From: Rhodopseudomonas sp.
GTDB taxonomy: Bacteria; Pseudomonadota; Alphaproteobacteria; Rhizobiales; Xanthobacteraceae
NCBI GenBank assembly: GCA_016124795.1
Contig: WGNB01000060.1
Coordinates: forward strand, 1 to 59,561
Direction: 5' to 3'
DNA: 59,561 nucleotides
Both the position numbers and the translations under genes were made by a program. The notes under the pieces are model-generated. The model searched no databases and was not told the DNA's origin. It saw only the letters and a program-made list of their open reading frames with translations. Positions 51,483-59,462 of this stretch are shown here, piece by piece (the stretch's first letter is position 1; each line of letters opens with the position of its first letter).

Positions 51483-51939
51483 GCCGGGAATATAGCGGCA
51501 AAAACCCGAATGTGGGCTTTTTTTTGATATTAAATTTGCCAGTATTACTTGCGAATTATTGCCGTTCGCCCCGCCATTTGCCGCTACGCAACAAAAGCAC
51601 CTGATTCGGAACTTGGCTATGCTTGCCGGCGACCGCTCCGTCCACGGTCGTTCACAGCCCTGGCCGACACCGGCCCCCGGCGCTTCGTTCCGTCAACACC
51701 GCACCTCGCGCGCCGCCGGAAGGCCCGCCGTTAAGGGTTCGTTGACCTTACCAAACTATTAACCGGTATCGGCATTCGGCACGAGCCTTGCCTTGTTAAC
51801 GCCGCTGTGACGTCGAAAACAGGCCAGCATTGCACGTTACCGAGTGTCCAAACGAGATGCCGCAAAAGACTGCCGCCACTCCACACCGCTCACCGTCAAG
51901 CCGGGGCCGTGCGTTGAGGCGGCCAATAAGGGGACGGTA
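51483..51939. other. Intergenic region (457 bases)
   Basis: It contains an AT-rich patch near 51515-51560 (likely promoter for the leftward small gene) and an isolated TTGACC at 51742 without a clear -10. Otherwise nothing is recognised. Confidence 0.5.
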
Positions 51940-52086
51940 ATGCGGGCGACGCTGATGGATCAGTGTGTACGGCTGGGGATGGCGATCGTGCTCATCGCCC
52001 TAGTGTCCGTCACGCTTTACAATTTTTCCAGCCGCACCGGCTCGATCGGCTCGGGCGCGCTGACCGACATCAGCTTCCGGCGTTAA
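51940..52086 (+). CDS. Very small single-helix membrane protein
   Basis: A 48-residue protein, MRATLMDQCVRLGMAIVLIA and onward, with one hydrophobic helix (about 12-28) and the polar tail SSRTGSIGSGALTDISFRR. AAGGGG lies close before the ATG at 51940. The open frame extends upstream to 51844 but without a ribosome site. Function unknown. Confidence 0.6.
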   Translation: MRATLMDQCVRLGMAIVLIALVSVTLYNFSSRTGSIGSGALTDISFRR

Positions 52087-52101
52087 CGACGGACCGTCGG
52101 T

Positions 52102-52290
52102 TCAATCGGCGCGGTCCTGCCAGTCGCGCCAATGGGTGGGATGAACGTCCAGCCGCTCCTGCGTGCGCGCGTTCATCCAGCCGGCCGGAATTTTCCGGCA
52201 CGGAAACACCAAGGCATGCTGCCCGTCCTTATCGAGAACGGCGAGTTCGAGGTCGCGATCGCTCGGCGCGCTGGAAATCGGGTGCCACAT
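52102..52290 (-). CDS. Small conserved hypothetical protein
   Basis: A 62-residue protein that starts MWHPISSAPSDRDLELAVLD and ends DVHPTHWRDWQ. The type, with W-H-P-I-S near the start and P-T-H-W-R-D-W at the end, is common in Bradyrhizobium relatives. Function unknown. The start is chosen by family memory; no clear ribosome site is visible. Confidence 0.7.
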   Translation of the reverse strand: MWHPISSAPSDRDLELAVLDKDGQHALVFPCRKIPAGWMNARTQERLDVHPTHWRDWQDRAD

Positions 52291-52479
52291 CGGCACAAAA
52301 TGGCAGTCCGCCAGCTTTCCGCATTGAGATAAATCAGATGGCAGCACCGGCCATCCGCCCGCATGCGGCGCGAATCGGCGGGCCGCCAAGCGTGCTGACA
52401 CCGGTTCGATACCGACCGCCAATGCGGCTCAATTCTAAAATATTGATCCAGATCAATTCGCGGCGGCGACACTATCCCG

Positions 52480-52686
52480 ATGATGAACAATCTGTTCGTC
52501 GCTTCGGATACGTCCTTGCTCAAGCCGCCGCCCATTCCGCCTCGCCATTGCCCGATCTGCGGCATTGCCATGCAAGGCCACAAGTCGAGCGCCGACCGGC
52601 GGCATTTCGACGTGTTCGAATGCTTGAACTGCGACACGACGATTCGGGTCGCCCAGTCGGCTGGCAAAAGCCCACAGGAAAACTGA
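52480..52686 (+). CDS. Small zinc-ribbon-like protein
   Basis: A 68-residue protein with two Cys pairs, CPICG (near residue 24) and CLNCD (near 48), spaced as in a zinc ribbon; HFDVFECLNCDTTIRV resembles domains of small regulatory or adaptor proteins. Function unknown. Two adjacent ATGs could start it. Confidence 0.6.
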   Translation: MMNNLFVASDTSLLKPPPIPPRHCPICGIAMQGHKSSADRRHFDVFECLNCDTTIRVAQSAGKSPQEN

Positions 52687-52854
52687 GCCGGTCCGGCTGA
52701 GCCCACACAGCGTCAAACAAGACACGCGGCCGGCGCGGTAGCGCCCCTGCCGACCCCGCGCGACCGGCCGAAACAGCCTGATCACGCTCCCTTGCAACTG
52801 CATGGATTGGTCCGGCCTGCCCGCTTTCAAATCGGGCGCAAAACCGGCCCGAGC

Positions 52855-53040
52855 TTAAAAGGGCCGATTGGCGATCACTAATGTGATCCCCATCACAGCG
52901 CTGGCCAGGGCGGTCAAGATATAAATCTGGCCAACGATCCAGAGCTTCAGGAAGGCCGCCGGGTTTCCATCTTTCGGCCGCGCCAGAGCGAGCATGGCAA
53001 CTGTAACGGCTATCAAGATGAAACCTACCCAGATCGTCAT
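52855..53040 (-). CDS. Small two-helix membrane protein
   Basis: A 61-residue protein with two hydrophobic helices (about 3-19 and 35-57) separated by ARPKDGNPAAFLKLW. GGGGATT precedes the ATG at 53040; the longer frame to 53208 is probably not translated. Function unknown. Confidence 0.65.
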   Translation of the reverse strand: MTIWVGFILIAVTVAMLALARPKDGNPAAFLKLWIVGQIYILTALASAVMGITLVIANRPF

Positions 53041-53201
53041 GGCAATCCCCGGCCGCGCCCAAAACCGGCATGACGCTAACGAGGCGGATTTGGCCTGGCG
53101 CGTAAATTGGCCGTCAAAAAGCGGGGCGTTCGCGCAACCGCGAAGTCGCGGCGACGTCATCGACGATGTCTTGATATGCCACAAAAAGGAGCGACGCCAA
53201 A

Positions 53202-53615
53202 ATGTCACAACCCGCCGTAGAAGTACAAACGCCGATCACGCCGCGCATCGGCAAGCCCGCTCCCGTCGCCATGATCCAATTTGAAGCCCCCACCGCCATG
53301 AAGTCATCGATCGTCAAACGCTCAATCGAACTGAAGGGCCATAAAACCAGCGTCTCGTTGGAAGACGAGTTCTGGTCCGGCCTGCGCTCGATTGCCGAAT
53401 CCAGCCGGACGCCGCTGCCGGATCTGCTTCAGACCATCGACGCCAAGCGCGGCCAGGCCAACCTGTCGTCGGCGATCCGCGTCTTCGTGCTCGTCCACTA
53501 TCGCGAGTTGGCCGCGGCGCAAGCGGCGGCCAAGGCGCTGGACCAGAGTCCGGAAGCAACGCCGGCGATCACGCCCGCCGACAGCACCACTTTGCCCACC
53601 AAGGGCGAGGCCTAG
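53202..53615 (+). CDS. Ribbon-helix-helix (RHH_4-type) protein, copy 1
   Basis: A 137-residue protein whose core (about residues 33-105) is a ribbon-helix-helix domain: MKSSIVKRSIELKGHKTSVS, EFWSGLRSIAESSRTPLPDL and NLSSAIRVFVLVHYRE. AAGGAG supports the start at 53202; the core alone would begin at the Met at 53298, where the paralogue starts. Such proteins bind DNA as dimers, often as autoregulators. The C-terminus is Ala/Pro-rich. Confidence 0.8.
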   Translation: MSQPAVEVQTPITPRIGKPAPVAMIQFEAPTAMKSSIVKRSIELKGHKTSVSLEDEFWSGLRSIAESSRTPLPDLLQTIDAKRGQANLSSAIRVFVLVHYRELAAAQAAAKALDQSPEATPAITPADSTTLPTKGEA

Positions 53616-53882
53616 TCCGACCGAACGGCGGGGCGCAGCCGCGACAGCAATACGCCGCGGCCCCCGCCGGGACCGCCATCGCAACGACCGAACCGCCGAC
53701 CCGATCGGCCGGCAATCAGACCAATATTCCGGCCAAGCCGTCACGGACGGTTTGGCCGGCGCAACTTTTTTGTTTTGGTCCCGGAACTTTCGTCCGGAAA
53801 TAGCGTTCCTAGAGGTTACGTCTAAAAACAATTCAACCGGGCGGCTTCACCGGCCGCATCGGGGAAGTTTTTGGGGAACCTC

Positions 53883-54173
53883 ATGAAATCCTCCATCGCA
53901 AAGCGATCTGTGGTCATCGGCGGCCACAAGACCAGCGTCAGCCTGGAAGAACCTTTCTGGCAGGCGGTCCGCGAAATCACCGATAAGCGCTCGATCACCG
54001 TGTCGGAACTGCTGCGCCAAATCGACCAGGCACGCGACAGCTCCAATTTGTCGTCGGCGGTGCGGGTGTTCGTACTCGACCAGGTCCGCCAGCGCGCCGA
54101 CGCCGCACAGGCCCGCCTGAACCGCGAAAACCAGACCCCGCCGCAACCGCACGCCGGGGTTCCCGGCGATTGA
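53883..54173 (+). CDS. Ribbon-helix-helix (RHH_4-type) protein, copy 2
   Basis: A 96-residue paralogue of the preceding gene: MKSSIAKRSVVIGGHKTSVS, EPFWQAVREITDKRSITVSEL and NLSSAVRVFVLDQVRQ. The two domains share most core positions, so the pair is a tandem duplication, 267 bases apart. TTGGGGAACC precedes the ATG. Possible heterodimer or cross-regulation is inference. The gap between them holds no gene. Confidence 0.82.
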   Translation: MKSSIAKRSVVIGGHKTSVSLEEPFWQAVREITDKRSITVSELLRQIDQARDSSNLSSAVRVFVLDQVRQRADAAQARLNRENQTPPQPHAGVPGD

Positions 54174-54461
54174 AGCCGGCGGTCGATTGCACGGCCGCCC
54201 GCGCTGGCTGACACAATCGGCGGCGACTGACGCGCGGCACCGTTCGACTAACCCAGCCGGGCCGCGGCGATGGGAGGAGATTCGATGTGCGGCGGAGGCC
54301 CGACACCGCCGCTCTGGCTATGCTCGGCGGCCCGATCCTGTTGTATAAGCGGCAAGTCCTTCAACCCTTGCGGCCGAAGCCGTTGAAGCCGGCTTCATGA
54401 CCTTCCCCATGGCACCCTCCATGGCTTCGGCAACCGCAGCCATCACGGCCGAGACCACCCC

Positions 54462-55055
54462 ATGACCGAAACCGCCGCCCTTAGCCTTGCTACGCCACTG
54501 GCGGTGCCGTCGCCGCTGCGCTGGCGCTATCTGATCGCCGCCCTCGCCGCCATCGCGGTGATGATCGGCGCCATTCTCGGCGATAGCCTCTGGTTTCTCA
54601 ATTTCATTCACGTCATGGCCGGCGTGTTGTGGACCGGCATCGACCTGTTCATGGGCTTCGTCATCGGACCGGTGCTGCGCCAGGTGTCGTTCGAAACACG
54701 CCGCACCATGATCGCCGGCATCATGCCGCGCACCCTAATCCTGATGCCGACATTGTCGATCATCACCGCGACAGCCGGCTGGTACATGGCGGTACGGCTC
54801 GGGTTCCTCGATCTCGGCTATCCGGAATTTTACTGGGTGATCGCCGCGCTGGCGATCGTCACGGTCCTGACCGTGCAGGGCCTCGGCTATCTGCTACCGA
54901 CCAATCTGCGGCTTTATTTCGAAGTCCAGAAGCCGGCGCCGGACCAGGACAAGCTCAGGCGCTGGATGCGCACTTACGTGCGCGTCGTCGCCATTCAGGG
55001 CTCGCTGCAAGTCGCCATCATCGTGGTGATGGCGCGCTTTGCCACCGGCTTCTGA
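54462..55055 (+). CDS. Conserved membrane protein
   Basis: A 197-residue protein with about five hydrophobic helices (LIAALAAIAVMIGAILG, FLNFIHVMAGVLWTGIDLFMGF, MPTLSIITATAG, FYWVIAALAIVTVLTVQG and VAIIVVMARF). The His-x-x-x-Gly-x-x-Trp-x-Gly pattern in FIHVMAGVLWTG is shared with DUF2269/CopD-like membrane proteins, where His may bind haem or metal. Function unknown. It is convergent with a cytochrome b gene; the 288 bases before it hold nothing evident. Confidence 0.72.
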   Translation: MTETAALSLATPLAVPSPLRWRYLIAALAAIAVMIGAILGDSLWFLNFIHVMAGVLWTGIDLFMGFVIGPVLRQVSFETRRTMIAGIMPRTLILMPTLSIITATAGWYMAVRLGFLDLGYPEFYWVIAALAIVTVLTVQGLGYLLPTNLRLYFEVQKPAPDQDKLRRWMRTYVRVVAIQGSLQVAIIVVMARFATGF

Positions 55056-55118
55056 TCCCGCCACCGGGAGCTGACAACAATCGTCGCTCGGGCCGGCGGC
55101 GGGATCGTCAATCGACCA

Positions 55119-55694
55119 TCACATCGGCCACTTGCGGCCGGTGATCATCGCCGTCACCAGATTTTCCTGATGCTCGAAGCTGGCAACCACAACACCGAGC
55201 ACATGGAGAACGACCAACCCAACCGTCAGGTTGGCGAAGACCTCGTGAACCTCCTTGACCCAGCGGATGCCCCAGAAAGCGTCAGTTGTGATCAAGAACC
55301 CGGTTGCGGCCGTCGCGGCCAGCATGACCAGCAAGGCGACGATCATCGCACCGCCCGCCGGATTGTGGCCGATATAACGCCGTGCTCGCAGTAGCGCGAC
55401 ATCGCGCATATAAGCCATTACCACGCCCGGCGACCGCACAAAATTGACGAACCGGGCATGGTTCGGCCCGACAAACCCCCAGACGATACGCAAGATCACC
55501 AGTCCCCCGATCGTATAACCGGCGGCGATATGCACTTTTTCAATCTCGTCGCCAGTCAGGTAAGCGATCAGAAACAGGCTCGCCAGCGACCAGTGAAAAA
55601 CCCGCACGAAGGGGTCCCAGACCTTGACGGTCGCAACGACCGCGGCCGGCGGCATCGCGCCGCCGGCTTTGATGTCATTATGGTTGGTGCTCAT
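55119..55694 (-). CDS. Cytochrome b561-type membrane protein (cytochrome b/b6 domain)
   Basis: A 191-residue four-helix b-type cytochrome like the YceJ/hydrogenase b subunits. Candidate haem ligands are His34 (RVFHWSLAS), His55 (EKVHIAAGY), His150 (KEVHEVFAN) and His164 (VVLHVLGV), placed as in the family for two haems. It moves electrons in the membrane. It lies 12 bases after a PepSY gene on the same strand, so they are one unit; PepSY proteins and b561 cytochromes commonly sit together. Confidence 0.87.
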   Translation of the reverse strand: MSTNHNDIKAGGAMPPAAVVATVKVWDPFVRVFHWSLASLFLIAYLTGDEIEKVHIAAGYTIGGLVILRIVWGFVGPNHARFVNFVRSPGVVMAYMRDVALLRARRYIGHNPAGGAMIVALLVMLAATAATGFLITTDAFWGIRWVKEVHEVFANLTVGLVVLHVLGVVVASFEHQENLVTAMITGRKWPM

Positions 55695-55706
55695 AACCGC
55701 CCCCCG

Positions 55707-56078
55707 TCACAATTGGCCGACGATGGCGCCGGAGGTCGGATCAACGAACAGCTCGACGCGCTGGCCGTCCTTGTCGGTGGCGTAAATCTCGCCGCAAGCC
55801 TTTTTCAGTTTGGCGTTGCGCACCTTGTAGCCTTGCGCCTCGACCTTGGCCTGTAGCGCATCGATCGACAGCCACTGGCTCTGCGGCGCGGCGGTACAGG
55901 CCTTGCCGAAGCTGCCGGCTTCGGCCGGCGTCGCGGCCAGCATGCCGAGCGCTATGGCGAATATCGACGCTTTCACCAGGACCACCAAGCCCAACAGACC
56001 GGCGGCAACCTTGAAGGACGACGGCTTGTTCGCTGAACTCTCGTTCGAAGAAGAATGGGTCAATAATGCCTTGATCAT
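55707..56078 (-). CDS. PepSY domain protein, membrane-anchored
   Basis: A 123-residue exported or membrane-anchored protein. A hydrophobic segment (about residues 25-52, GLLGLVVLVKASIFAIALGML) is followed by a PepSY-type domain: WLSIDALQAKVEAQGYKVRNA, GEIYATDKDGQRVELFVDP and GAIVGQL. Two Cys (TAAP region and KKACGE) may pair. GGAGA precedes the ATG at 56078. It is co-transcribed with the cytochrome b gene. Confidence 0.85.
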   Translation of the reverse strand: MIKALLTHSSSNESSANKPSSFKVAAGLLGLVVLVKASIFAIALGMLAATPAEAGSFGKACTAAPQSQWLSIDALQAKVEAQGYKVRNAKLKKACGEIYATDKDGQRVELFVDPTSGAIVGQL

Positions 56079-56265
56079 TGTCGGTCTCCGTTCTCGCCAC
56101 CGCCGCACCATGCGGCGGGCAACGACCGAACCATGGGGCGGACGCGCTGACGCCAAGCTGTTGACCGATGTCAGCGAGTTGTCAGCTTCGCCGTGAAGGG
56201 CCCGGCAAAAACAGAACGAGCCGGCGGCATCGCCACCGGCTCGCTCCTCAAACGGCAGCGCCGCG

Positions 56266-56733
56266 TTATCGACGATGATGCGCCCAGCCCTCGCCGCGAT
56301 CGTGATCGCGATCGCGATCGCGATCCGCGAATTGCCGCGACCGGACCGGCGTTTCGCCAGCCTTATCGCCAGCCCTATCGCCAAGCTTGTCGCCACGTTT
56401 ACCGTCACGATCGTGGTCATGATCGCGGACGTGGTCGCCGGCACGATCGTCCTCGCCGCTCAATTGACGACGACTCTCATGCCGCGATTTGTGGCGGCCT
56501 TCGTAACGCCCTTCATCGCGGTCTTCCCGGCCGGGCTTGACGTCACCACTCCGATTGGCCGCGATCTTGCCGGCCGGAGGCGCCGCATCGACGGCCTGCG
56601 GCGAAGCGGTCTCATGAATGCCGGCGGGCGCGTTGGCCTTGTCCGGCACCTGATCCTGCGCCGACGCGCCGACGGCCAAGCCGACAAGGCCGAAGAGACC
56701 GGCAAGCGCGCTGAAAAGCATGGTTTTCCGCAT
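56266..56733 (-). CDS. Secreted highly charged Arg/Asp-repeat protein
   Basis: A 155-residue protein with a clear signal peptide (MRKTMLFSALAGLFGLVGLA, cleavage near ASAQ). A very hydrophilic body follows, dominated by Arg/Asp/His/Gly (RDHDHDRDGKRGDKLGDRAG, and RDRDRDHDRGEGW near the end). No fold is recognised. AGGAG lies eight bases before the ATG. The DNA has short tandem repeats encoding the charged runs. It neighbours the two-component operon and may be its target. Confidence 0.72.
   Translation of the reverse strand: MRKTMLFSALAGLFGLVGLAVGASAQDQVPDKANAPAGIHETASPQAVDAAPPAGKIAANRSGDVKPGREDRDEGRYEGRHKSRHESRRQLSGEDDRAGDHVRDHDHDRDGKRGDKLGDRAGDKAGETPVRSRQFADRDRDRDHDRGEGWAHHRR
56295..56400. 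repeat. Short tandem repeats inside the charged-protein gene
   Basis: About five near-perfect GCGATC hexamers (56295-56328) encode Arg-Asp repeats. Nearby at 56353-56400 a degenerate 12-base unit (TCGCCAGCCYTA form) encodes Gly-Asp-Lys/Arg-Ala/Leu repeats. Such tracts may vary in length between strains. Confidence 0.65.
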
Positions 56734-56884
56734 AGTCTGTGCTCCTAGGACTTATCCAGCCGGGGATCGGCCGGATTGAGGTCCAGCTTGGCGAAACGGG
56801 CCTGACCGCAGCCTGTTGATCCATGTCAGCCATTTGTCAGGTGATTTTCGGCATGGTGCCGGTCGCCAACCGGTGAAAACACGC

Positions 56885-57352
56885 ATGTGGATTTTTCGAC
56901 GTTCTGCGCCCCGCGCATTGCTATGGACCGTGACAATGCTGGCCTCGGCGTTGCCGATGGCCGCGATGTCATCGCCAGCGCGGGCACGCGATTTGAACCA
57001 GGGCACAAGCCAGAACCTCAGCCAACCCACGAGCCAAGACGCGAGCCAAGAATCGAACCATGACTTGAACGGCGATTTGGAAAGTGATCCGACCCGCGAC
57101 GGTCATCGCAACCACGATCGCCGCCGCCGCGACCAGGTCCGCCACGCCGTCGAAGCCGGCGAAATCAAATCGCTGGCCGACATCCTTCAGGCCGTTCGCA
57201 GCAAAGTGCCCGGCGACGTCGCCGGCGTCGAGGTCGAACGCGACGACGGCCGTTGGCGCTATGAATTGCGTGTCGTCGACGACAAAGGCCGGCTCTACGA
57301 AGTCACCGTCGACGCCAGTAGCGGCGAAATCGAACGGATCAAGGAAAAGTAA
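56885..57352 (+). CDS. PepSY domain protein, first gene of the two-component operon
   Basis: A 155-residue exported protein. A signal-like segment (about residues 10-35, RALLWTVTMLASALPMAAMS) precedes a Gln/Ser/Asn-rich spacer (GTSQNLSQPTSQDASQESN). The C-terminal PepSY domain is SLADILQAVRSKVPGDVAGV, WRYELRVVDDKGRLYEVTVD and SGEIERIKEK. The ATG at 56885 has no clear ribosome site; a GTG at 56873 is possible. Its stop overlaps the next gene start by one base (TAATG). PepSY proteins often lie in PhoPQ-like operons and may modulate the kinase. Confidence 0.82.
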   Translation: MWIFRRSAPRALLWTVTMLASALPMAAMSSPARARDLNQGTSQNLSQPTSQDASQESNHDLNGDLESDPTRDGHRNHDRRRRDQVRHAVEAGEIKSLADILQAVRSKVPGDVAGVEVERDDGRWRYELRVVDDKGRLYEVTVDASSGEIERIKEK

Positions 57353-58017
57353 TGCGCGTATTGCTCGTCGAAGACGACCGCCGGATTTCAGCCGACGTCG
57401 AGGCCGCACTCAAGGCCGTCGGGTATGTGGTCGAAACCGTGCGTGATGGCGAAGACGCCTGGTTCAAGGGCGATACCGAGGATTACGGCGCGGTGGTGCT
57501 CGATCTTGGCCTGCCCGGCATGGATGGCCTGGCCGTGCTCAAGCGCTGGCGTGACAACGGACGGACGATGCCGGTGCTGATCCTGACCGCGCGCGCCAGT
57601 TGGGCCGAACGCGTCGACGGGATCGACGCCGGCGCCGATGACTATTTGCCCAAACCGTTCCGGATCGAGGAATTGCTGGCGCGGCTCCGTTCGATCGTGC
57701 GGCGGTCGGCCGGTCACGCCTCCTCGGTTGTGACGTCCGGCGACATCACACTCGACGAACGACAGATGAAGGTGAGCCTGCGCGGCGTGCCGATCGCGTT
57801 GTCGCCTCTGGAATATCGCCTGATCGCTTTCCTGTTGCGCCACCGCGGCCGCGTCGTGCCGCAACATGAGCTGGCGGAAAACGTCTATGGTCGCGACGAA
57901 GACCACGACTCCAATGCGCTGGAAGTCTTGATCGGCCGGGTTCGCAAGAAGCTGGGCGCCGAGCTGATCGAGACCCGTCGTGGCTTCGGCTATCTGGTGC
58001 CGGAGACGCCGGCATGA
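57352..58017 (+). CDS. OmpR-family response regulator
   Basis: A 221-residue response regulator. The receiver has EDD (residues 7-9), phospho-acceptor Asp51 (VVLDLGLPGMDG) and the conserved Lys in DYLPKPF. The C-terminal winged helix is LTPLEYRL-like (SPLEYRLIAFLLRHRGRVV, SNALEVLIGRVRKKLG and TRRGFGYL). It resembles PhoP/QseB/TctD regulators. It overlaps the PepSY gene by one base and precedes the histidine kinase. Confidence 0.95.
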   Translation: MRVLLVEDDRRISADVEAALKAVGYVVETVRDGEDAWFKGDTEDYGAVVLDLGLPGMDGLAVLKRWRDNGRTMPVLILTARASWAERVDGIDAGADDYLPKPFRIEELLARLRSIVRRSAGHASSVVTSGDITLDERQMKVSLRGVPIALSPLEYRLIAFLLRHRGRVVPQHELAENVYGRDEDHDSNALEVLIGRVRKKLGAELIETRRGFGYLVPETPA

Positions 58018-58042
58018 AAAGCGCGCCGACGAGGATGCCGCG

Positions 58043-59398
58043 ATGAGGTGGGGCTCACTGCGGCTGCGCTTGATCGCCGGCGGCGTGATCGCGATCCTGG
58101 TGGCATTAACGATCGCCGGCGTGGGCCTGACGGTCTTGTTCGAGCGTCATGTCACGCGCACCATCGCCGACGATCTCGCCGTTCATCTCAAGCAATTGAT
58201 CGCCGGCATCGACGTCGACACACAGGGCCAGTTGGTAATGAACCGGCCGCCGACCGATCCGCGTTTCGACGAACCCTTGTCGGGTCTGTATTGGCAGGTC
58301 AGCGACGATCGCGCCCAGTCGTTGCGCTCGCGCTCGCTGTGGGACATGACGCTGAACCTGCCGCGCGACGAATTGGCCAATGGCGAACAGCATCTGCACG
58401 CCATTTCCGGCGGCGGCCTCGGCCGCCTGCTGGTCGCCGAGCGCCGGGTCCTTCTGACCGTCGGCGACCGGCGCGTGCCGGTCCGCGTCGCCGTCGCGGC
58501 CGATCTCGCCCGCGTCAAAATAGCGGCGTGGCATTTCGCCAAGGACCTTGCCGTCGCGCTCGGCCTGCTTGGCCTGGTGCTGGCGGTCGCGACCTCGATT
58601 CAGGTCGGGCTCGGCTTGCGTCCGCTTTCGGCATTGCGCCGCGGCATCGTCGATATCCGCGCCGGACGCCGACAGCATCTGCCGGACGCCGTGCCGGCCG
58701 AAGTCCGCTCGCTGGTCGAGGAACTCAATGGTCTGCTCGACGCCCAGGAACGCGAAATCGAACGCTCGCGCAGCCGCGCCGCCGATCTCGCCCATGGCCT
58801 CAAAACGCCGCTGGCGGCGTTGGCCGCCGACGCCGCCAGGCTGCGCGAGCGCGGCGAAGCCGACATCGCACACGACATCGAAGCCGTCGGCGATGCCATG
58901 AGCCGCCACGTCGACCGCGAACTGGCCCGCGCCCGGCTGCGCGGCGCCACCCGTCACCGCGGCGGTGTCGTTACACCTTTGGCGCCGCTGGTGCGATCCC
59001 TGGTCGCCACGCTGTCGCGCACGCCGGCCGGCGCCAGCATCGCCTTTCAGGCCGACGTGGCCGAAACCGTGGAGACGCCACTCGACCGCACCGATCTCGC
59101 CGAGGTCCTCGGCAATCTGATGGAAAATGCCGCGCGCCATGCCGAGACGCGCGTTCGGATTGTCGCGGCCGCCGGCAAACAATCAATCGCGATCGAGGAC
59201 GACGGCCCGGGCATCGCCCCAGAGCAACGTCAGCGGATGCTGGAACGCGGCGTGCGCCTCGACCGGCGCGGCGACGGCGCGGGCCTCGGCCTCGCCATCG
59301 TGCAGGATGTACTGGCCGCCTATCGCTGGCGGCTCGATCTCGGCCCTTCCGACCTCGGCGGGCTCAAAGCGACGATCGGGCCAAGCGAACCGACATGA
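58043..59398 (+). CDS. Sensor histidine kinase
   Basis: A 451-residue membrane kinase. Helix 1 is about 8-30 (LIAGGVIAILVALTIAGVGL). A periplasmic sensor of about 135 residues follows, then helix 2 (LAVALGLLGLVLAVATSIQ), a HAMP-like linker and the DHp domain with phospho-acceptor His251 (AADLAHGLKTPLAAL). The catalytic domain has the N box (NLMENAARHA), G1 (DDGPGI) and G2 (GAGLGLAIV). GAGG supports the ATG at 58043. Pairs with the preceding regulator. The signal is unknown. Confidence 0.94.
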   Translation: MRWGSLRLRLIAGGVIAILVALTIAGVGLTVLFERHVTRTIADDLAVHLKQLIAGIDVDTQGQLVMNRPPTDPRFDEPLSGLYWQVSDDRAQSLRSRSLWDMTLNLPRDELANGEQHLHAISGGGLGRLLVAERRVLLTVGDRRVPVRVAVAADLARVKIAAWHFAKDLAVALGLLGLVLAVATSIQVGLGLRPLSALRRGIVDIRAGRRQHLPDAVPAEVRSLVEELNGLLDAQEREIERSRSRAADLAHGLKTPLAALAADAARLRERGEADIAHDIEAVGDAMSRHVDRELARARLRGATRHRGGVVTPLAPLVRSLVATLSRTPAGASIAFQADVAETVETPLDRTDLAEVLGNLMENAARHAETRVRIVAAAGKQSIAIEDDGPGIAPEQRQRMLERGVRLDRRGDGAGLGLAIVQDVLAAYRWRLDLGPSDLGGLKATIGPSEPT

Positions 59399-59462
59399 CA
59401 CCTTGACCGCCGCTGCCGGTCACCGGCACAGTGGCGGCCTCGTAGCCGGCCGGGCCTCGCTT

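Noticed and set aside
56295-56328. GCGATC tandem hexamers considered as an origin or regulator-binding array
   Set aside because: They lie in a coding frame and encode the Arg/Asp runs of the protein, with no dnaA-type boxes or replication gene.
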